43,719 bases of DNA from an uncultured Planctomycetales bacterium (GCA_946541595.1 CAMNJU010000004.1:1-43719), one strand, 5' to 3'; counted from the stretch's first letter, positions 17,064 to 26,138 are shown. Notes: generated by a model not told the origin, from the sequence alone. Translations and numbers: made by a program.

Positions 17064-17753
17064 ATGTCTCATAGCCGACGCCTTCTCTTTACGCTAGCGT
17101 TAACGACGCTCATGTCGCTGTCGTTTTTTGCCGCGTCCGGTTGCGCCGGAGCGCTCATGATGCCCTATTACCTTATCTACGGAACCGACGCGCCCGCTAA
17201 GTACAAGAAGGTCGTTAAGGATATTCCGAAAGGGTCGACGATCGTCGTCATATGCCGTTCGAACTTGAATCTGTACGGTTCGTCGAGTCCGGACGCCGAT
17301 CTGTCTCAGGCGCTCACCTACGTCCTTTCGACTCAAATGACCGACGTGAAAAAGAAGAAGTTCGTCTGGATTTCCTACGACGAAGTCGAATCGAAGTTCG
17401 AAGAGGACGAGCTCACGTCGCAGAGCTTTGAGAAGCTCGGAAACGCCCTCAAGGCCGACTACGTCGTCGGGGTCGAGATCGACGATTTCGACGTCCACCA
17501 TTCGACGCAGTTCTATCAGGGCAAGGCCAAGGTTCTCGTGCGCCTTGTCGACGTGAAACACGCCGAAACGGTTACGAAAGATTCGATGCCCACGTACGTC
17601 TATCCTCCGACCCCGATTCCGAGTTCCGATTACGACGAGCTGGAATTCCAAAAGACCTTTATTACGCGTCTTGCCAAGCACATCGGGACGCTCTTCTGCC
17701 CTCACGATCCGCACGAAGAGTACGCCGCCGACTCCGATTTTCCCGATCGCTGA
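17064..17753 (+). CDS. lipoprotein with TolB/CsgG-like fold features
   Basis: Predicted lipoprotein of 229 residues. The ATG at 17064 has AAAGGA ten bases upstream; a longer frame from 16959 would bury the signal. The signal peptide ends in the lipobox AASGC. The mature part alternates strands and helices (STIVVICRSNLNLYG, then LTYVLSTQMTDVKKKKFVWIS, LGNALKADYVVGVEID, KAKVLVRLVDV). This resembles the N-terminal fold of CsgG, TolB or LpoB-type periplasmic proteins, where an adenosylation-like motif precedes ADYVV. That is fold-level resemblance only. A second, shorter lipoprotein of similar style lies at 29708. The function is unknown. Confidence 0.65.
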   Translation: MSHSRRLLFTLALTTLMSLSFFAASGCAGALMMPYYLIYGTDAPAKYKKVVKDIPKGSTIVVICRSNLNLYGSSSPDADLSQALTYVLSTQMTDVKKKKFVWISYDEVESKFEEDELTSQSFEKLGNALKADYVVGVEIDDFDVHHSTQFYQGKAKVLVRLVDVKHAETVTKDSMPTYVYPPTPIPSSDYDELEFQKTFITRLAKHIGTLFCPHDPHEEYAADSDFPDR

Positions 17754-17886
17754 TCCGTCCTGACGTCGGCGCCGTTGAACCCCCAGTCGGCGCCTGCATT
17801 ACGGGCCCCGCCGCGCGCGCCGTTCCGGCCGCCGCGACGGGGTTTGGACTTTAGCTCTTGCGCGCCGCTTCGGCCGCCTTTTGGGA

Positions 17887-17932
17887 TAAAAAAAGAACCG
17901 CGCCTTTTTCAAGACGCGGTCTTCTTTTTTTC
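17887..17932 (-). terminator. bidirectional terminator downstream of nadB
   Basis: A stem centred on ACCGCG and CGCGGT, with two mismatches, is flanked by seven A on the left and seven T on the right. It can therefore stop nadB on the minus strand and the lipoprotein transcript on the plus strand. Confidence 0.65.
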
Positions 17933-17950
17933 TACGCTGCGGCGAACGCC

Positions 17951-19627
17951 TCAGGCTTTTTCTTCTTCGCTTTCCCTGTCGCTGTTGACGAAGAGTGAGT
18001 GCGCGGCGGGCTCGTTCGGATCGAACGGCTGGCAGTCGCTCCGGTTATGGCTTCCCCGCGTTTCGTTTCTCGCGAGCGCGCCTTCCACAATGAGCCGGGA
18101 GACGACGAGCATATTCTGCGTTTCCCACGCTTCGACCGTCGTGAACTGTTTATTGAAGAGCACCTTAGACCAATTCCGAATATTCTGAAGCGCCTCTTTG
18201 AGCCCGACTTCCGACCGAACGACGCCGCACAGGCGCTGCATCGTCGCTTTGAGCGAATTGCGCACGTCGGCGACGTCGAGCGCGTCGGTCGTTCCGTTCG
18301 GATGCGGCTTATTCTCCAAGGGGAGCGCGTGATATTCGTCGCTCGTCTGAACGGCGATTTCGCCCGCGAGACGGCCGGTCTGTTCTCCGTAAACAAGCGC
18401 CTCGAGCAGACTGTTCGACGCGAGCCGGTTCGCGCCGTGCAGGCCCGTGCTGCTCGCCTCGCCCGCCGCCCAAAGCCCTTTGAGCGTCGTGCGTCCGTGA
18501 ACGTCGACGAGAACGCCGCCCATGGAGTAGTGCGCGCCCGGCCGGACCGGAATCCGGTCTTTCGTAATATCGACGCCGAACTCGGCGCAGATCGCGGCGA
18601 TGCCGGGGAACCGGTGGAGAATCCAGTCGTGATCCTTGTGCGTGAGATCGAGATAGACGTTCGGGGAATTCGTCTTCTCCATCTGCTTGACGATCGAACG
18701 GCTCACGACGTCGCGCGGCGCGAGCTCCATGCGTTCGTCGTAGTCGCCCATAAAGCGGTAGCCGTTCTTATCGACCAAGAGGGCGCCCTCGCCGCGCATC
18801 GCCTCGGTAATCAGGCTGCGGCTCCCGCCCGCAATATAGAGGACGGTCGGGTGAAACTGAACGAATTCCAGATCGCGGCACACCGCGCCGGCGCGGAACG
18901 CCATGGCGACGCCGTCCCCGCACGCGACGTTCGGGTTCGTCGTCTCGCGATAGATCTGGCCGAGCCCTCCGGACGCGAGAATCGTCTGCTTGGCCCAGAT
19001 GAGCTCCGTCTCGTCCTCTTTTTCCCAGTAGACGACCGCGCCGCGGCAGAATCCGCCGTACGTTAGGAAGTCGAGCGCGAACGTGTCTTCCCAGACGCGG
19101 ATATTCGGCCGCCGCTTGACCTCTTCGACGGTCGCGCGCATGATTTCTTCGCCGGTCGAATCGCCGTTCGCGTGCAGAACGCGGAAGTGATCGTGGCCCC
19201 CTTCGCGCCCGAGCAGAATATCGCCCTTGTCGTCAAGGTCGAACTTGGTTCCGTACGAGATGATCTTTTTGACTTCGTCCGGCCCTCGCCGAACGATATG
19301 CTCGACGACTTCCTTTTCACAGAGCGCGCCGCCGGCGACAAGCGTGTCTTTTACGTGGTTCTCGAACTTGTCGTCCGGCACGTCCCACACGCACGCGACG
19401 CCCCCTTGCGCCTTAACGCTGTTCGACTGGCGCAGGCCCGCCTTGCACACGACGAGCACCTTCTGGGACGGATCGACCGCAAGCGCCGCGCTTAAGCCCG
19501 CAAGCCCGCCCCCTATGACAAGCACGTCCGTAAAGAAGTGCGGGTGAAGCTTCGCGTGAAACGACGCCAGATAGCGCGGATATCCGCCAACGGAAATTTT
19601 ACGGTTTATATTAGGCGCGTTCGTCAT
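17951..19627 (-). CDS. nadB: L-aspartate oxidase
   Basis: FAD enzyme oxidising L-aspartate to iminoaspartate, the first step of de novo NAD synthesis; under anaerobic conditions fumarate can serve as electron acceptor. The 558 residues include the N-terminal dinucleotide motif VIGGGLAGLSAAL, the flavin-region signatures SVKAQGGVAC and ASGGLGQIYRETTNP, and GAHYSMGGVLVD. Near the C-terminus come GLHGANRLASNSLLEALVYG and the helical-domain box RNETRGSHNRSD, typical of NadB rather than succinate dehydrogenase. GAGGA lies upstream of the ATG. It follows the diheme cytochrome gene by 77 bases on the same strand. nadA and nadC are not in the window. Confidence 0.92.
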   Translation of the reverse strand: MTNAPNINRKISVGGYPRYLASFHAKLHPHFFTDVLVIGGGLAGLSAALAVDPSQKVLVVCKAGLRQSNSVKAQGGVACVWDVPDDKFENHVKDTLVAGGALCEKEVVEHIVRRGPDEVKKIISYGTKFDLDDKGDILLGREGGHDHFRVLHANGDSTGEEIMRATVEEVKRRPNIRVWEDTFALDFLTYGGFCRGAVVYWEKEDETELIWAKQTILASGGLGQIYRETTNPNVACGDGVAMAFRAGAVCRDLEFVQFHPTVLYIAGGSRSLITEAMRGEGALLVDKNGYRFMGDYDERMELAPRDVVSRSIVKQMEKTNSPNVYLDLTHKDHDWILHRFPGIAAICAEFGVDITKDRIPVRPGAHYSMGGVLVDVHGRTTLKGLWAAGEASSTGLHGANRLASNSLLEALVYGEQTGRLAGEIAVQTSDEYHALPLENKPHPNGTTDALDVADVRNSLKATMQRLCGVVRSEVGLKEALQNIRNWSKVLFNKQFTTVEAWETQNMLVVSRLIVEGALARNETRGSHNRSDCQPFDPNEPAAHSLFVNSDRESEEEKA

Positions 19628-19704
19628 TTTATCGTCCTCGGTAACAGCGGCGTATCAGATCGGAAAAGGGCCGTTTCGGCGCCGAACCTGCGCGGCCGGC
19701 GCGG

Positions 19705-20538
19705 TCAGTCTTTCAGGGAGTGGTCCGGGGTCTTTTCCGGATGGCATTCTCGGCACGTCATTTTGCCGATCGTATTGGAGGTCGTCCCGCCCTTATTGTG
19801 GCACTTAATGCACGTCGCGGCGGGCTCCGGACGCTTGAGCGCGACGATCGGCGCGATTTCTTCTACGTTGAGCGCTTTAATATTCAAATTGAGGAGCTCG
19901 GCCGTTTTTTTCGCCATATCGGCGGAGAGCCGCGAGCAGCGGTCGGTGCGTTCGGGCGAGTCGGTTCGGTATTTCGAGACCTGCGCCCACTTGCCGACGG
20001 AAACGTGGCAGAGCACGGAGCCGGAAATCGACTGCGGGAGCGGGTCGGCGTCGTCGGGCATGAAGTTCGGGAACATAGTCCGTTCGTAGTAGTTCCCAAG
20101 CTCGTCGCAGATCGCTTTGAGCGTCTTTTCGTTCGCGCAGAAGAGATTGACCGCCGCCATCGCGCCGTTGAGCGAACCGCAGAGCGTGCCCCAGCCGTTC
20201 GCGCCCGACGCCCCGTAATGGAGCATGTGGAACGGGAAATTGAGCATCGCGGCGCTCGCGAGAGGATCCGTCTTTTCAAGCGCCGAGGCGACGTTCGTGA
20301 CAATCGACGTAAACGTCGTGTGCATGCAGTGACCGACGTGGTACCCGTAGTACGCGTCGCGCGCGACTTTTTCAGGGTCGATGATTGCGTACTTCCACGC
20401 TTCCGTTCCTTCGACGAGCGCGGGATTCGTTTGCGGGAGGGGCGACGCCGACGCGGATTGCGCCGCGCCGCACGCGAACAGCGAGCCAAGGCCGACGCCG
20501 GCAAATCGCATGGCGTCTCGGCGGTTCATTTTTGTCAT
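19705..20538 (-). CDS. Tat-exported diheme split-Soret-like cytochrome c
   Basis: Redox protein of 277 residues. The start at 20538 (MTKMNRRDAM) has AAGGAG eight bases upstream. The N-terminus carries a twin-arginine signal (NRRDAMRFAG, then a hydrophobic stretch ending QSASASP), so it should be exported folded. The central part has the C_GCAxxG_C_C-type pattern (GHCMHTTF, then NGWGTLCGSLNGAM, and further cysteines). The C-terminal 40 residues have two c-type heme sites, CIKCH at 243-247 and CRECH at 262-266. This order matches split-Soret cytochromes known from sulfate reducers (family knowledge). It would need cytochrome c maturation genes elsewhere. Its position just upstream of nadB may be co-transcription without functional link. 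Confidence 0.78.
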   Translation of the reverse strand: MTKMNRRDAMRFAGVGLGSLFACGAAQSASASPLPQTNPALVEGTEAWKYAIIDPEKVARDAYYGYHVGHCMHTTFTSIVTNVASALEKTDPLASAAMLNFPFHMLHYGASGANGWGTLCGSLNGAMAAVNLFCANEKTLKAICDELGNYYERTMFPNFMPDDADPLPQSISGSVLCHVSVGKWAQVSKYRTDSPERTDRCSRLSADMAKKTAELLNLNIKALNVEEIAPIVALKRPEPAATCIKCHNKGGTTSNTIGKMTCRECHPEKTPDHSLKD

Positions 20539-20628
20539 GGGTATCTCTCCTTCTTGCGGAAACGCGGGTCTTAACCGACGCGGCAAACCTATCGTTCTGC
20601 GGCGCGCTCTCGCCGCGTTTAAAGCGCA

Positions 20629-20656
20629 ATTATAGCGCTTTTTATCGGCTCAAGAA
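20629..20656 (-). promoter_or_regulatory. possible promoter for the cytochrome-nadB unit
   Basis: A perfect minus-strand TATAAT (complement of 20629-20634). The sequence upstream gives only a poor -35 box (TTCTTG at 16 bases), as might be expected for an activated promoter. Confidence 0.35.
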
Positions 20657-20806
20657 GGGAGTGAATCCAATCGAACCGTCCGATTTGCCGATATATCCGC
20701 GTGCGGAGAGCGCGCCGCGGCGGATTTCAGACCGCGCTTTATTTTCGCGCGCCGGACGTCGGGCGGAAATGGGGCTAGAATGAGTAAAAATTATAATCTT
20801 ATTGTC

Positions 20807-20834
20807 TTGTACAACGAAAAAATAATGTTAATAT
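20807..20834 (+). promoter_or_regulatory. possible promoter / LysR site upstream of the regulator
   Basis: TTGTAC at 20807-20812, 16 bases, then TAATAT at 20829-20834, in a strongly AT-rich stretch. The -35 box overlaps the palindrome TTGTACAA, which could be part of an operator. Confidence 0.35.
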
Positions 20835-20942
20835 ATACCTAACTTTGAGGGCGCGCGTTGTTATTAGGGGGCTGTTTCCGGCGCGTCTGTTATTCGTTCC
20901 ACGAAGCCAGAGTCATATTTGGAGATTCGCTCGGAGATTAGT

Positions 20943-21914
20943 ATGAACACGGAGACGTTCAGGATTTTTTGCGACGTCGTTCACTATCAGAGTTTTTCTC
21001 GCGGCGCAGAAGTCAACAATATCAGTCAGTCGGCGGCCACGCAGTCGATTCACCGACTCGAAAAGCAATTGGGCGTTCAACTTATCGACCGTTCGAAACG
21101 TCCGTTCGTTCTTACCCCGGAAGGGAAGATTTGTTACGACGGATTTCATGAAATATTAGAGACTTACGATTCCGTCGTTTCGCGCGTTCAGGCGTCGAAG
21201 TCTCAGACGGGCGGCGTCATTCGCGTCGCGGCGATCTACTCCATCGGGCTTCACGACATGAGCAAGTGCATGCGCGAGTTCATGAAGCAGGAGCCGAAGA
21301 CGAAAATCCGGCTTGAATTCCTGCATCCGGACAAAGTCTATGAGGCGGTCATTAACTCTGAAGCGGATCTTGGCGTTATCTCGTACCCGACGGCGACGTC
21401 GGAGCTCAACGTGATTCCTCTGCGGTCCGAAGAAATGGTCGTCGTTATGCCGCCTGACCATCCGCTCGCCAAGTCGAGGTCGATTCCGATCGAACGGCTC
21501 GAAGGGCTCGACTACGTCGCGTTTGACCACGATCTCCCGATTCGCCGCGAGACCGACCGGCACATGCGCGCGCATGGCGTCCGCGTCAATATCGTTACGG
21601 AATTCGACAATATCGAAACGATTAAGCAGGCGATCGAAGTCGGCATGGGCGTCTCGCTGCTCCCCGCGCCGTCGGTGCTCGACGACTTGGAAGCGCGCCG
21701 GCTTGCCGCCATTTCCCTTGAGGCGCCGAAAATCTCGCGCCCGATCGGCGTTATCTATCGCCGGCGCAAGATATTCTCCGCGCAGACGACTCAGTTTATC
21801 GAGATGCTCGGCGGCGCGCTCGTTAAGTCGAACGCGATCAGTTCGAACTCTTCCGAAAGCGGATTCCAGGTTCCGTCCGGCGAACAGCTCTATAAGATCG
21901 AGCCGCGCGGATAA
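20943..21914 (+). CDS. LysR-family transcriptional regulator
   Basis: DNA-binding regulator of 323 residues. The N-terminal winged helix-turn-helix is clear: FRIFCDVVHYQSFSRGAE, then NNISQSAATQSIHRLEKQLG and LIDRSKRPFVLTPEG (residues 4-65). The effector-binding domain follows (GGVIRVAAIYSIGLH, then LGVISYPT and VVVMPPDHPLA), of the CysB/CysL-like two-lobed type, with a 30-residue Ser-rich tail. The ATG at 20943 is preceded by GGAG six bases upstream. Its divergent neighbour is the cytochrome-nadB unit, a plausible target, and dapB lies 102 bases downstream. The effector is unknown. Confidence 0.88.
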   Translation: MNTETFRIFCDVVHYQSFSRGAEVNNISQSAATQSIHRLEKQLGVQLIDRSKRPFVLTPEGKICYDGFHEILETYDSVVSRVQASKSQTGGVIRVAAIYSIGLHDMSKCMREFMKQEPKTKIRLEFLHPDKVYEAVINSEADLGVISYPTATSELNVIPLRSEEMVVVMPPDHPLAKSRSIPIERLEGLDYVAFDHDLPIRRETDRHMRAHGVRVNIVTEFDNIETIKQAIEVGMGVSLLPAPSVLDDLEARRLAAISLEAPKISRPIGVIYRRRKIFSAQTTQFIEMLGGALVKSNAISSNSSESGFQVPSGEQLYKIEPRG

Positions 21915-22016
21915 GCGGCCCGGAGGACAAACCGCCTTACGTTAAAGACAAACGCGGTCTCCGCGCCCCCGGCCTCTATTGAGAACGCCGAGCGCGGTCC
22001 GCGCAGGAACACAGAT

Positions 22017-22811
22017 ATGATTAAAGTAGCGTTTTTTGGCGCGGCCGGTAAGATGGGCAAAATGCTCGTCGCGCACGCCGCGGGTAATCCCGATTTCCAA
22101 ATTGTCGCGGCGCTCGACGCGCCCGCGTGCCCCGCGCTCGGAAAAGACGCGGGCGAAAACGCCGGCGTCGGCCCGATCGGCGTTCCGATTACGTCGGAGC
22201 TTCCCGCCGACGCGAAGCCGGACGTACTCGTCGATTTCTCGTCGGCGCGCGCGTTTGAGACGGTTCTCGCGCTGTGTACGTCGCGCAAGATCCCGCTCGT
22301 CTACGCGACGACGGGCCTGACCGACGCGCAGCTCGAACAGCTTGCCGAGGCCGCCAAGTCGATTCCTATTCTCCGGTCGCCGAGTATGAGTCCGGCGGTC
22401 AACTTAACAATGAAGCTCTCTCAGATCGCCGCGCGCGCGCTCAAGGACGCCGACGCCGACGTGGAAATCGTCGAACGGCATCATCGCTATAAGATCGACG
22501 CGCCGAGCGGAACCGCGCTCAAATTCGGCGACCTTATCGCCAAAGAGATGGGAATCGACCAATTCCGGAACGGCCGGGAAGGGAAAGTCGGCGCTCGACC
22601 GCACAACGAGATCGCGTACCACGCGCTGCGGACAGGCGACGATCCCGGCCAGCATACGGTTATTTTCGGCATGCTCGGCGAGACGCTCGAACTGACCGTG
22701 AAGTCGTCGAGCCGAGATTCATACGCGTCCGGCGCCCTTGAAGCGGCCAAGTTTCTCGTCGCTCAGAAGCCGGGCAGAGTCTACGACATGTACGACGTGC
22801 TCGACCTGTGA
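22017..22811 (+). CDS. dapB: 4-hydroxy-tetrahydrodipicolinate reductase
   Basis: NAD(P)H-dependent cytoplasmic reductase in the diaminopimelate/lysine pathway, feeding peptidoglycan and protein synthesis. The 264-residue protein has normal length. It begins with the Rossmann motif VAFFGAAGKMGKML. The catalytic and substrate-binding signature is VEIVERHHRYKIDAPSGTAL (usually E.HH..K.DAPSGTA), and the C-terminal tetramerisation part ends in FLVAQKPGRVYDMYDVL. AGGA eight bases upstream supports the ATG. It lies in the same direction as the LysR gene. Confidence 0.94.
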   Translation: MIKVAFFGAAGKMGKMLVAHAAGNPDFQIVAALDAPACPALGKDAGENAGVGPIGVPITSELPADAKPDVLVDFSSARAFETVLALCTSRKIPLVYATTGLTDAQLEQLAEAAKSIPILRSPSMSPAVNLTMKLSQIAARALKDADADVEIVERHHRYKIDAPSGTALKFGDLIAKEMGIDQFRNGREGKVGARPHNEIAYHALRTGDDPGQHTVIFGMLGETLELTVKSSSRDSYASGALEAAKFLVAQKPGRVYDMYDVLDL

Positions 22812-22878
22812 TATGGGGAATTGACGGTAAAATCGGGTAATTTTCACCGATTCTTGCCGTGCGTCCCCGCGCGCCCCC

Positions 22879-22906
22879 TTTTCAGATAAAAAAACGGCGC
22901 TATAAT
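22879..22906 (+). promoter_or_regulatory. promoter for rpmE
   Basis: TTTTCA at 22879-22884, a 16-base spacer and a perfect TATAAT at 22901-22906. The leader to the rpmE start is about 180 bases, long enough for an autoregulatory structure as known for L31 leaders in other phyla. The same box combination precedes the bL37-like gene. Confidence 0.6.
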
Positions 22907-23093
22907 GCCCCGATGATTGACGACTGGTCGCCCGACGTTGCGTCGTCGCGTCCTCATTATCCGTAAAACAACATACACCGAAGCCGTCGGCGTTCGTTCC
23001 TTATCGATCGCGCGGCGAGCACGAGGCTCCGAGCCGCGGTTGCGCGCAGGGAGCGGAGGCGCTCGGCGGCATGCCAAGAACAGAGACTGTACG

Positions 23094-23309
23094 ATGAAAG
23101 AGAACATTCATCCGAAATACGTGGAGTGCAAGGTTACTTGCGGTTGCGGTAATTCTTTCGTTACCCGCGATACGAAGCCTGAGCTCAAAGTCGATATCTG
23201 CAACGCCTGCCATCCGTTCTATACGGGCCGCGTTAAGTTCGTCGACACCGCTGGGCGTATCGAAAAGTTCAAGAACAAGTTCGGCGGCAAATACGGCAAG
23301 AAGGCGTAG
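23094..23309 (+). CDS. rpmE: 50S ribosomal protein L31 (zinc-binding form)
   Basis: Large-subunit ribosomal protein bL31 of 71 residues. It starts MKENIHPKY and has the zinc ligands of the C+ form: CKVTCGC and, further on, [10 protein letters not shown]. The basic C-terminus ends [10 protein letters not shown]. The frame is open further upstream, but the MKENIHP start agrees exactly with the family N-terminus. It is preceded by a long leader from a strong promoter, and prfA follows 160 bases downstream, the common rpmE-prfA-prmC order. Confidence 0.95.
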   Translation: MKENIHPKYVECKVTCGCGNSFVTRDTKPELKVDICNACHPFYTGRVKFVDTAGRIEKFKNKFGGKYGKKA

Positions 23310-23401
23310 TTTCTTCTTGGCGCGTCGGGCGACGCAATTCGCAAGCGGGTCTTTGGAGCCTTTCCGGAGAGCCGCTTGTTGCGCTTTAGCTAAACGGAAC
23401 T

Positions 23402-23426
23402 GAAGCGGCGCCCGAGCTTCTTTTTT
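23402..23426 (+). terminator. weak terminator or attenuator between rpmE and prfA
   Basis: GAAGC at 23402-23406 pairs with GCTTC at 23416-23420, followed by six T. The stem is only five bases, so partial termination between L31 and the downstream genes is the most that can be claimed. Confidence 0.35.
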
Positions 23427-23469
23427 ACGGTTTGCTTCTCTCTCCTATCCGACTCCATAAAGGTATTCG

Positions 23470-24543
23470 ATGCGCAAATTACTCGACGAGAAACTCGCCC
23501 GATTTGAAGAACTCGAACGTCAGATGAACGATCCGGACGTCCTCGCCGACTCCAGCCGTCTGGCGGCCGTCGCGCGCGAACACGGCTCGCTTGCGAAACT
23601 GTGCGGAAAATACCGGCGGTTTAAGAAGCTCAACGAGGAGATCGAAGAGGCCAAAGAGATGCTCGAAGGGGACGACCCCGAACTGCGTGAACTCGCGGAA
23701 TCGGAACTGCCGGAACTGCGCGCCGAACGCGAAGTCCACTGGAACGAGCTCCTCGATATGACGATTGGGGGCGAAGACGCGAACCGGTCCCGCTGTATTA
23801 TGGAGATCCACGCGGGGACGGGCGGCGACGAAGCGGCCCTTTTCGCGCGCGACCTCTATGAAATGTACCGCCATTTCTGCGAATCGAAGAAGTGGAAGAT
23901 CGAGATCATGTCGATGAACGCGACCGAAATGGGCGGGTTCAAAGAAATTACGCTCGGAATCGACGGGGAAGGCTGCTTCCGGGAGCTCCAGTTTGAGAGC
24001 GGCGGACACCGCGTTCAGCGCGTTCCGGAGACGGAAGCGAAAGGGCGGATCCACACCTCGGCGGCGACCGTCGCCGTTATGGCGGAGCCGGAAGACGTGG
24101 AAATCGAGCTCAAAGAGAGCGACTACCGAGTCGACCGCTTCTGCGCGAGCGGGCCTGGCGGCCAGCACGTCAATAAGACGGCGTCGGCCATTCGGCTTAC
24201 GCACTTCGAGACCGGATTGGTCGTGAGCTGCCAAGACGAAAAGAGCCAGATTAAGAATCTTGCCAAGGCGTTGCGCGTTCTCAAGACGCGCCTTTACGAA
24301 CTCAAGCGTTCGCAAGAGCAGGCGAAACGTTCTCAGGAGCGCATGAGCAAGCTCGGGAGCGGCGACCGCAGCGAACGTATTCGGACCTATAATTTTCCTG
24401 AAAACCGCGTGACGGATCACCGAATCGGGTTGACTTTATACAAGCTTGACGTTATTCTTGCGGGCGACCTTTCCCCGGTAATCGACGCGTTGCTCGATTA
24501 CGAACGTCAGGAATTGCGCAGCTCGTTCGGGACGATCGAGTAA
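23470..24543 (+). CDS. prfA: peptide chain release factor 1
   Basis: Class I release factor recognising UAA and UAG. The 357-residue protein has the peptidyl-tRNA hydrolysis motif [10 protein letters not shown] in domain 3. The stop-codon-reading tripeptide region [18 protein letters not shown] carries P-E-T in the place of the RF1 PxT motif, while the SPF motif of RF2 is absent. The N-terminal helical domain and the C-terminal [23 protein letters not shown] are both typical. AAAGG lies six bases before the ATG. It is followed 58 bases later by prmC, which methylates the GGQ glutamine. Confidence 0.96.
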   Translation: MRKLLDEKLARFEELERQMNDPDVLADSSRLAAVAREHGSLAKLCGKYRRFKKLNEEIEEAKEMLEGDDPELRELAESELPELRAEREVHWNELLDMTIGGEDANRSRCIMEIHAGTGGDEAALFARDLYEMYRHFCESKKWKIEIMSMNATEMGGFKEITLGIDGEGCFRELQFESGGHRVQRVPETEAKGRIHTSAATVAVMAEPEDVEIELKESDYRVDRFCASGPGGQHVNKTASAIRLTHFETGLVVSCQDEKSQIKNLAKALRVLKTRLYELKRSQEQAKRSQERMSKLGSGDRSERIRTYNFPENRVTDHRIGLTLYKLDVILAGDLSPVIDALLDYERQELRSSFGTIE

Positions 24544-24601
24544 AGGCGTCGGCGCGGGTCTTTGCGCGCGGCGCCCTCTCATGTCAGGAAGAATACAGAT
24601 C

Positions 24602-25570
24602 ATGTCGCAAGTAGAAAATTGGACGTTCCGGAATCTGCGCTCTTGGACGGCGTCCTTTCTTGAAAAAAAAGGCGCGGATTCGCCCCTTCTCGAGACGGAA
24701 ATCTTACTGGCGCACGCGGCGCACACGACGCGCGTCGATCTCTTTATGCGGCTCGACGAGACGCCCGACGACGCCACCCGCGCGGCCTTTCGAGAGCTTG
24801 TCCGCCGGCGCGGCATGGGCGAGCCGGTCGCCTATCTGATCGGCAAAAAGGAATTCTACGCGCTTGATTTCGACGTCGATTCGAACGTGCTCGTGCCCCG
24901 TCCGGAGACCGAACAGCTCGCGCTCGAAGCCATCGAGTACATTAAGAAGCGCGCCAAGACGTTCGGCAAGAGCGCGAAAGCGATTGAGAACGGCTCGGAA
25001 GAGAGCGAGCCGGCCGACGGCGAGGGGGCGACCGCGCCCGAAACGTGGAATATCTGCGACGTCGGCGTCGGGAGCGGATGTATTTCCGTCGCGCTCGCCA
25101 AGCACGTGCCGAACGCGCGGATCGTCGCGATCGACGTGAGCGCGAGCGCGCTCGACGTCGCGAAGAAGAACGCGGAAAAACACGGGGTCGGCCAGAAGAT
25201 CGAGTTCGTTCAGAGCGACCTGTTCGCGGCGTTTCGGCGGGACTTGCCAGAAGAGGCGCGATTTGATATGATAGTCTCGAATCCGCCGTACGTTTCCGAG
25301 ACCGAATACGCGTCGCTTGAGCCGACCGTTAAGAATTTTGAGCCGGAGCTGGCGCTGGTGGGCGGTCCGACGGGCGCGGAGCTGCCGATTCGGCTGGTCG
25401 AGCAGGCCGCCGAGCAGATTAAATCGGGCGGACGGCTCTTTTTGGAACTCAGTCCGACGACGGTTCACGCGGTCGCCGAGCGGCTCGCCGCCGACGGACG
25501 CTGGCAGGACGTCGCGGTTAAAAAGGATTTTGGGAATCTCGAACGGTTCGTATTTGCCACGCGAAAATAA
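24602..25570 (+). CDS. prmC: release factor glutamine methyltransferase
   Basis: SAM-dependent enzyme that N5-methylates the Gln of the GGQ motif in release factors. The 322-residue protein has an N-terminal helical domain (up to about 80), the SAM-binding motif ICDVGVGSGCISVALA, and the catalytic NPPYVSETEY. An acidic, low-complexity insertion of about 30 residues (SAKAIENGSEESEPADGEG) sits just before the SAM motif and explains the extra length. A start at 24581 lacks an RBS, whereas the ATG at 24602 has AGGAAG upstream. It lies directly downstream of its substrate gene prfA. Confidence 0.93.
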   Translation: MSQVENWTFRNLRSWTASFLEKKGADSPLLETEILLAHAAHTTRVDLFMRLDETPDDATRAAFRELVRRRGMGEPVAYLIGKKEFYALDFDVDSNVLVPRPETEQLALEAIEYIKKRAKTFGKSAKAIENGSEESEPADGEGATAPETWNICDVGVGSGCISVALAKHVPNARIVAIDVSASALDVAKKNAEKHGVGQKIEFVQSDLFAAFRRDLPEEARFDMIVSNPPYVSETEYASLEPTVKNFEPELALVGGPTGAELPIRLVEQAAEQIKSGGRLFLELSPTTVHAVAERLAADGRWQDVAVKKDFGNLERFVFATRK

Positions 25571-25652
25571 AAAGGATTAGTCGCTTTTCGCACGCTAACT
25601 CGGCGGACAAGAAGATCTCCGCCGAAGTTTTACAAAGTCAGGAATTGGTATT

Positions 25653-26138
25653 ATGTCCGACAACAAAGCCGACATTTTTGGTCTCGACGGTATCCGGATG
25701 CTCCTCCAGCTCATGAAGGAGAACGACGTTTCCGAGCTCAGTTTCGAACAGGGCGACGGCCGCATAAAACTGCTCCGCGGAGGCGCCGTCCCGACGTCGG
25801 CTGCCCCTGTTCAGACCGCCGCGCCCGCGCAGGCGCCGGAAGCCGCGCACGCGAACGCCGCGCCCGCCAAGCCGGAAGTCGACGACTCCGCCTACATTAA
25901 GACGATCAATTCCCCGATGGTCGGCACGTTCTACGCGGCCGCGAATCCGGACAAGCCGCCGTTCGTCAAAGTCGGCGACGTCATAACGCCGGATAAGACG
26001 GTCTGCATTATCGAGGCGATGAAGGTTTTTAACGACATTCAGGCGGAAATTTCCGGCAAGATCGTCGAAGCGGTCGCCAAAGACGGTCAGGTCGTCGAGT
26101 ACGGCGCCCCGCTCTTTAAAGTCGATATTCGAGGCTGA
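25653..26138 (+). CDS. accB: biotin carboxyl carrier protein of acetyl-CoA carboxylase
   Basis: Carries the biotin that shuttles CO2 between the carboxylase and transferase subunits in the first step of fatty-acid synthesis. The 161 residues comprise an N-terminal helical region, an Ala/Pro-rich linker (about residues 48-75) and the biotinyl domain. Its EAMKVFNDI motif holds the modified Lys124 (the family usually reads EAMK). AGGA precedes the ATG. accC follows 44 bases downstream, the usual accBC pair. The transferase subunits are not in this window. Confidence 0.95.
   Translation: MSDNKADIFGLDGIRMLLQLMKENDVSELSFEQGDGRIKLLRGGAVPTSAAPVQTAAPAQAPEAAHANAAPAKPEVDDSAYIKTINSPMVGTFYAAANPDKPPFVKVGDVITPDKTVCIIEAMKVFNDIQAEISGKIVEAVAKDGQVVEYGAPLFKVDIRG

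Larger units (their letters stand above)
20539..20942. other. divergent regulatory region cytochrome / LysR
   Basis: A 404-base gap without a gene, AT-rich near 20780-20850. It contains a TATAAT for the minus-strand cytochrome gene and a possible promoter plus a TTGTACAA palindrome (20807-20814) in front of the LysR gene. Such divergent layouts are typical for LysR regulators and their targets. Confidence 0.5.

Noticed and set aside
22825..22849. Hairpin after dapB as terminator
   Set aside because: The stem CGGTAAAAT/ATTTTCACCG has a bulge and no T tract follows.
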